Shown here: in pieces, positions 34,794-38,605 of the stretch
Layout of the letters: each line of letters starts with the position of its first letter
Numbering within the stretch: position 1 is the first letter of the stretch
Source: Candidatus Stoquefichus massiliensis AP9
Lineage (GTDB): Bacteria; Bacillota_I; Bacilli_A; Erysipelotrichales; Coprobacillaceae
Assembly: GCF_000455285.1 (NCBI RefSeq)
Contig: NZ_HG005288.1
Coordinates: 294,285 to 332,889 of the forward strand
Length of the DNA: 38,605 nucleotides
Reading direction: 5' to 3'
Program-made: the position numbers and the translations under genes
The notes under the pieces: model-generated
Seen by the model: only the letters and a program-made list of their open reading frames with translations
Database searches by the model: none
Told to the model about the DNA's origin: nothing

Positions 34794-37700
34794 ATGAAGA
34801 AAATACTTAAACGGTTGCTTACTGCCACAATGACACTGGCAACCCTTTTTACCTCTTTGCCTGCTACACAGGTACACGCTTCATCAAACAGCGTTGTCCG
34901 TTTGGAAAAGCACCCACAGTATGGCTATGAATTTGACAATAGCTATCCAGCCCCATTTAACTATAAATCTGGCTGGCAGAATTGGTGGACGTTCCACATG
35001 AATGTTGATTCTAGCGGACTGGAAAAGATTGTCTACTGTATTCAGTTCAGTATTCCATGTAATACAGGCGACCGATACAATCATCAGAATACCCACCCAG
35101 ATATCAACGCTAAGGAACAAAAGCTATTACAGCGTGCCTTGGTCTTTGGATATAACGAGAATACGGGCAATTTGTATGGTGGCTCATGGCTTGACAATGC
35201 TATGGCAACGCAAGCTATGGTATGGGTCATTACAGGCGGTCAATATGGTACATCATGGGAAACACGCATTGCTGATAATCTTCTACAAGATAACCCAACC
35301 GCACGAAATATCTACAATCAAATTCGTGCCAACATGGAAAGCTATGATACTATCCCCTCATTCACAACTTCTAGTGCTGGCAGTGCCAAAGATTATGAAA
35401 TGAAGTACAACATGAACACTGGCAAATTTGAATTAACACTAGAGGACAGCAGAAACGCATTGAAATACTTTGACTTTTCCGCTTCTGGTGTGAGTGTACA
35501 ACGTAACGGTAACAAACTGGTGCTATCCGCACCGACTGAAAAACAGTTCGATACCATCACATTAAAAGCAAACAAGAACCTGCCTAAAGACGCTTTACCC
35601 TCTTTGATTTCTGGTACGCCCGAATTTTGGTACAACCCTACACAACAGAATTTCACTTCATTAAATGTGAGTGGTTCTCGTGAAGCTGTACCAGCCTATT
35701 TCAAGTTACATACAGAGAAAATCGGACATATTAAATTAAAGAAAACGTCCGAAGATGGCAAGGTAAGTGGATTGCGTTTCCAGATTACAGGAAACGGCAT
35801 TGACCGTATCTATACCACAGATAAAGACGGCAATATCCCCATTCAGAACCTTGTTGCTGGCGATTACGTCATTACCGAAGTAGACACACCGAACAAATAC
35901 GTTCAGCCACATACACAGGTGGTAACGGTCAAGCCTGCTAAAACCACAGCGGTAGACTTTAGCAATATCCTGAAAAAATTCAATATCCATGTTACAAAGT
36001 CAGACGAAGAAACAGGAAACGACCAACAGGGTGACGCAACGCTTAATGGTGCAGAATATGATATCTACAACAGTCAAGGTGACTTAGTAGACCATATGAA
36101 AGCAGACGGCAAGACTGCCACAAGTAAATTGCTGGTCTTAGGTACTTACAAGATTTATGAAGTTGTACCGCCAACAGGTTACACCTTGAACAACGAGCCT
36201 ATCACTGTAAATGGTGACTTTGAGGGGCAGACCGTAGAAATAGGACGAGCTGACACAGGTATCACCGATAGAGTTATCAAGGGTCAAGTTGCAGTCACAA
36301 AGTTTGCAGACAAGCCACTGACTGGAAACAGTGAGGACGGCGGTGTCAAACAGCCTTTAGAGGGTATCGAGTTTACGTTGACCTTGAAAAGTACAGGTGA
36401 TGAAACCTGCAAGATTACAACTGACGCAGACGGTTACGCTATCACTCCATTACTGCCTTATGGTACATATCGCATTGAAGAAACCAAAGGTGCAGAGGGT
36501 TACAGAAAGATTGAGCCTTTCGACATCAAGATTGACAGCAACGGCAAGATTTACAAGTATATCCTAGAAAATACTGTCTATGAAACAGACGTGAAAATTG
36601 TCAAGAAAGACGCTGAAACAGGCAAGGTCATACCTCTTGCTGGTACGCAGTTTAAAATCAAGGATAGTGCTGGCAACTGGGTAACACAGAAATACAATTA
36701 CCCAAAGCCAACGACCATTGATACGTTTTCTACTGCCGAAGATGGAACGCTGGTTCTTCCACAATCTTTGCCTGCTGATGAGTATGAATTGCATGAAGTC
36801 AAAGCACCATATGGCTACACGGTATCAAAAGAGCCTATTCCCTTTACCGTATCAGCCAGTGACCCATCTACCATGCTGGAAGTCACAAGCAGAAACAAGC
36901 CAGTAAAAGGAACGGTCACGATCGAAAAGCAAGGTGAGCGTTTTGTGGCAAGTGACTTTATCGGTACAGAATTAGGTATCATGTTCTCACCTATTTATGA
37001 GTTGAAGAATTTAGAGGGTGTGACCTTTGATATCGTGGCGGTTGAAGATATCACCACACAGGACGGTACTGTCCGTTATGAACAAGGTGAAATCGTTGAT
37101 ACGCTTACCACAGGAAAAGACGGCAAAGCAACATCAAAAGCACTGTATTTAGGAAAGTACCAAGCTGTAGAAAAAAGTACACTGGACGGCTTTGTGTTAG
37201 ATGGAACGGCACATCCATTTGAATTGACCTATCAAGACCAAGATACAGAAATAGTCACAACTTCTATGTGTCTTGAAAACACACGACAGAAAGCTAAGGT
37301 TTCATTATTCAAGGAGTATGAAACAGTAAGCGGTCAAGAGTATAACCCATTATCAGAAATCAAATTCGGGTTATATGCCCGTGAAGATATTTTAACGGCA
37401 AGTGGTGATATTGGCATGAAAAAAGGTTCATTCATTGAAGTTGTGAGCCTTGATGAATTAGGAAATGGAAATATCAATACCGACCTGCCAGCAGGAAGCT
37501 ACACAATAAAAGAGATAGCCACAGGAAAAGGTTATCTACTCACTGATACAGCTTACGACTTTGATTTTGCATATATGGGGCAGGAAGCACCTTATATCCC
37601 AATCCATGTGAATGACGGAAAACCAATCAAGAATAAGCTCATGCGTGGCAATCTTGAAATCACGAAAACAAGTGAGGATAAAAAGATTGAGGGTATCAGC

Positions 37701-38339
37701 TTCAAAGTATCTGGTGCAACTGAAATCGGTACGACTTATGAGGAAGTTTATAAGACAGATAAAAACGGTAAAATCAGTATCGAAAATTTATTAGTCGGCA
37801 CTTATGAAGTATCAGAGGTTGTAGACGATTTGACAGTCGGTTATATCACACCAGAGAGCCAGACCGTTACTATCAAACATGATGAAACATCAGAAATCAA
37901 AATGGAAAACAAGCTCATTCATGGTGGTTTCAATCTGTTAAAAACAGACGAGGACAAGAAGCCTTTAGCTGGTGTGAAGTTTGGTCTATATAAGGCAGAC
38001 GGCACACCGATAGCAGAGTTTACCACGGGTAAAGATGGTACATACGGCATGAATGATTTGTTATATGGTGATTATTATCTAAAAGAGCTGGAAACAGTAA
38101 AAGGCTTTGAATTTGACAAAGAAACCGTATATGCGTTCAGTGTATCAAAAGACGGTGAAATCATCGAGATAACAGCCGTCAATAAAAAGATACCAGAAAA
38201 GCCAGTCATTAAAACGGACATTCCGAAAACTGGCGACAACAGCAACGCTATGGCATTACTGCTTATGCTTGGAATGTCTGGCATATCTTTAGCAGGTATC
38301 AGCTTCATTCAGTACCGCAAGAAGAAAAAAACTGAATAG
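34794..38339 (+). CDS. Thioester-domain/SpaA-repeat surface adhesin, sortase anchored
   Basis: 1181 residues. Signal peptide to about residue 29 (PATQVHA). N-terminal thioester domain: C82 (VYCIQF) and Q140 in the TQxA-type motif ATQAMVW, which form a Cys-Gln bond able to couple to host or matrix amines. From about residue 305 to 1135 there are eight or so SpaA/Cna-B-type beta domains, each with a K near IKLKKTSEDG- or VTKFAD-like starts and an E in the closing YEV-E or YRIEE strand, as needed for Lys-Asn/Asp isopeptide bonds. The C-terminus is a sortase signal IPKTG (1143-1147), helix and KKKK tail. Higher GC than the host genes. Related proteins open Tn1549-like ICEs. AAAGGA site. Confidence 0.93.
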   Translation: MKKILKRLLTATMTLATLFTSLPATQVHASSNSVVRLEKHPQYGYEFDNSYPAPFNYKSGWQNWWTFHMNVDSSGLEKIVYCIQFSIPCNTGDRYNHQNTHPDINAKEQKLLQRALVFGYNENTGNLYGGSWLDNAMATQAMVWVITGGQYGTSWETRIADNLLQDNPTARNIYNQIRANMESYDTIPSFTTSSAGSAKDYEMKYNMNTGKFELTLEDSRNALKYFDFSASGVSVQRNGNKLVLSAPTEKQFDTITLKANKNLPKDALPSLISGTPEFWYNPTQQNFTSLNVSGSREAVPAYFKLHTEKIGHIKLKKTSEDGKVSGLRFQITGNGIDRIYTTDKDGNIPIQNLVAGDYVITEVDTPNKYVQPHTQVVTVKPAKTTAVDFSNILKKFNIHVTKSDEETGNDQQGDATLNGAEYDIYNSQGDLVDHMKADGKTATSKLLVLGTYKIYEVVPPTGYTLNNEPITVNGDFEGQTVEIGRADTGITDRVIKGQVAVTKFADKPLTGNSEDGGVKQPLEGIEFTLTLKSTGDETCKITTDADGYAITPLLPYGTYRIEETKGAEGYRKIEPFDIKIDSNGKIYKYILENTVYETDVKIVKKDAETGKVIPLAGTQFKIKDSAGNWVTQKYNYPKPTTIDTFSTAEDGTLVLPQSLPADEYELHEVKAPYGYTVSKEPIPFTVSASDPSTMLEVTSRNKPVKGTVTIEKQGERFVASDFIGTELGIMFSPIYELKNLEGVTFDIVAVEDITTQDGTVRYEQGEIVDTLTTGKDGKATSKALYLGKYQAVEKSTLDGFVLDGTAHPFELTYQDQDTEIVTTSMCLENTRQKAKVSLFKEYETVSGQEYNPLSEIKFGLYAREDILTASGDIGMKKGSFIEVVSLDELGNGNINTDLPAGSYTIKEIATGKGYLLTDTAYDFDFAYMGQEAPYIPIHVNDGKPIKNKLMRGNLEITKTSEDKKIEGISFKVSGATEIGTTYEEVYKTDKNGKISIENLLVGTYEVSEVVDDLTVGYITPESQTVTIKHDETSEIKMENKLIHGGFNLLKTDEDKKPLAGVKFGLYKADGTPIAEFTTGKDGTYGMNDLLYGDYYLKELETVKGFEFDKETVYAFSVSKDGEIIEITAVNKKIPEKPVIKTDIPKTGDNSNAMALLLMLGMSGISLAGISFIQYRKKKKTE

Positions 38340-38587
38340 CAGGCGGTGAGGATATGAACACAGCACGTTCCCCACCGTTTTAACTGAAAGAAACAGCCAA
38401 AACATGGCTGGTAACACCCTTACTTCTGCTTAGTGACCGTTTTTCAGTATGAATGTAGCTTGTCAAGGGTGCTGAAAGCACAACGCTTGCCCTTGATAAG
38501 ATACAGTCAGACTGATACCCTATGTCACGCAGAAGAAAGAAACACAACTGAATATAAAACAATATAGAAAGAAAAGAGGAAAATTCA
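38340..38587 (+). promoter_or_regulatory. Structured leader of the ICE transfer module
   Basis: 248 bases without a proper gene but with several hairpins: CGGTGAGG/CCCCACCG (38344-38351/38370-38377, one mismatch) followed by TTTT, which also ends the adhesin transcript; CAGCCA/TGGCTG (38394-38410); and TCAAGGG/CCCTTGA (38463-38469/38490-38496) enclosing GTGCT/AGCAC. A 9-codon ORF with a GGTGAGG site (38354-38383) overlaps the first hairpin. It looks like an attenuation-type leader. Confidence 0.55.
38354..38383 (+). CDS. Possible 9-codon leader peptide
   Basis: MNTARSPPF, ATG five bases after GGTGAGG, stop directly after the 3' arm of the terminator hairpin 38344-38377. Ribosomes on it would prevent the hairpin from forming. 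Could also be chance. Confidence 0.3.
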   Translation: MNTARSPPF

Positions 38588-38605
38588 ATGGAATTAAAAT
38601 ATGTA
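38588..38605 (+). CDS. Start of a DUF961/YdcP-like ICE protein (cut by window edge)
   Basis: Six codons, MELKYV, with AGAGGA seven bases upstream. The sequence and position match the small DUF961 proteins that begin the conjugation operon of Tn916/Tn1549 relatives. Too short for certainty. Confidence 0.45.

Larger units (their letters stand above)
34620..38605. mobile_element. Left end of a Tn916/Tn1549-like ICE (continues beyond window)
   Basis: From about 34620 base composition shifts from the surrounding AT-rich DNA to clearly higher GC, and a host collagen gene is interrupted. Content: inverted repeat, leader terminator, SpaA-type adhesin, structured leader and a start MELKYV like the DUF961 proteins that begin the transfer module in Tn916/Tn1549 relatives. 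The exact junction cannot be read; it lies between about 34612 and 34642. Confidence 0.7.

Overview
The window is AT-rich chromosomal DNA of a low-GC Gram-positive anaerobe. The core gene order (glyQS-dnaG-rpoD-trmK-nif3 family; ybeY-cdd-era-recO), the acetyl-branch diaminopimelate genes and the collagen-like surface proteins suggest Bacillota, most likely a gut member of the Erysipelotrichia/Coprobacillaceae. That placement is an inference; no rRNA is present.

Region 1 (1-18.3 kb, almost all minus strand) is housekeeping. From high to low coordinate: a four-gene diaminopimelate block (dapF, dapH, N-acetyl-DAP deacetylase, class III aminotransferase); an orphan C39-peptidase ABC exporter; ybeY, cdd, era and recO ending at a terminator; a YgiQ radical-SAM protein and an alpha/beta hydrolase whose nucleophile position holds Asp; glyQS with its own promoter; dnaG, rpoD, trmK, a Nif3-family gene and a Nudix hydrolase ending at a terminator; and an XRE regulator coupled to a membrane protein cut by the window edge.

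Region 2 (18.3-22.8 kb) is a patchwork: a possible 29-residue membrane peptide, a lipoprotein with a zinc ribbon, a decayed IS110-family element with a structured non-coding end, a 93-residue stand-alone glycyl-radical-like domain related to the NrdD C-terminus, a membrane-anchored protein behind a perfect consensus promoter, and an ArpU-like protein.

Region 3 (22.855-29.27 kb) is a decaying integrative mobilizable element in the 3' end of tRNA-His(GTG), bounded by a 16-bp direct repeat. It holds remains of an integrase (fused in frame to an IS1182-type transposase tail), a MobV relaxase with a likely oriT, a RepA-like helicase, an excisionase-like protein and a repressor. Nearly all its backbone genes are broken. 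Its secreted-protein/membrane-protein pair is intact and has a strong promoter.

Region 4 (29.3-34.6 kb, plus strand) has luxS, a membrane MerR-type regulator, a collagen-like surface protein with 99-bp tandem repeats, an RpiR-type regulator, a family 2 glycosyltransferase and a second collagen-like gene.

Region 5 (34.6 kb to the end) is the left end of a second mobile element, probably a Tn916/Tn1549-type ICE, with clearly higher GC. It cuts off the second collagen-like gene and brings a 1181-residue thioester/SpaA-repeat sortase-anchored adhesin, a structured leader and the first codons of a DUF961-like gene.
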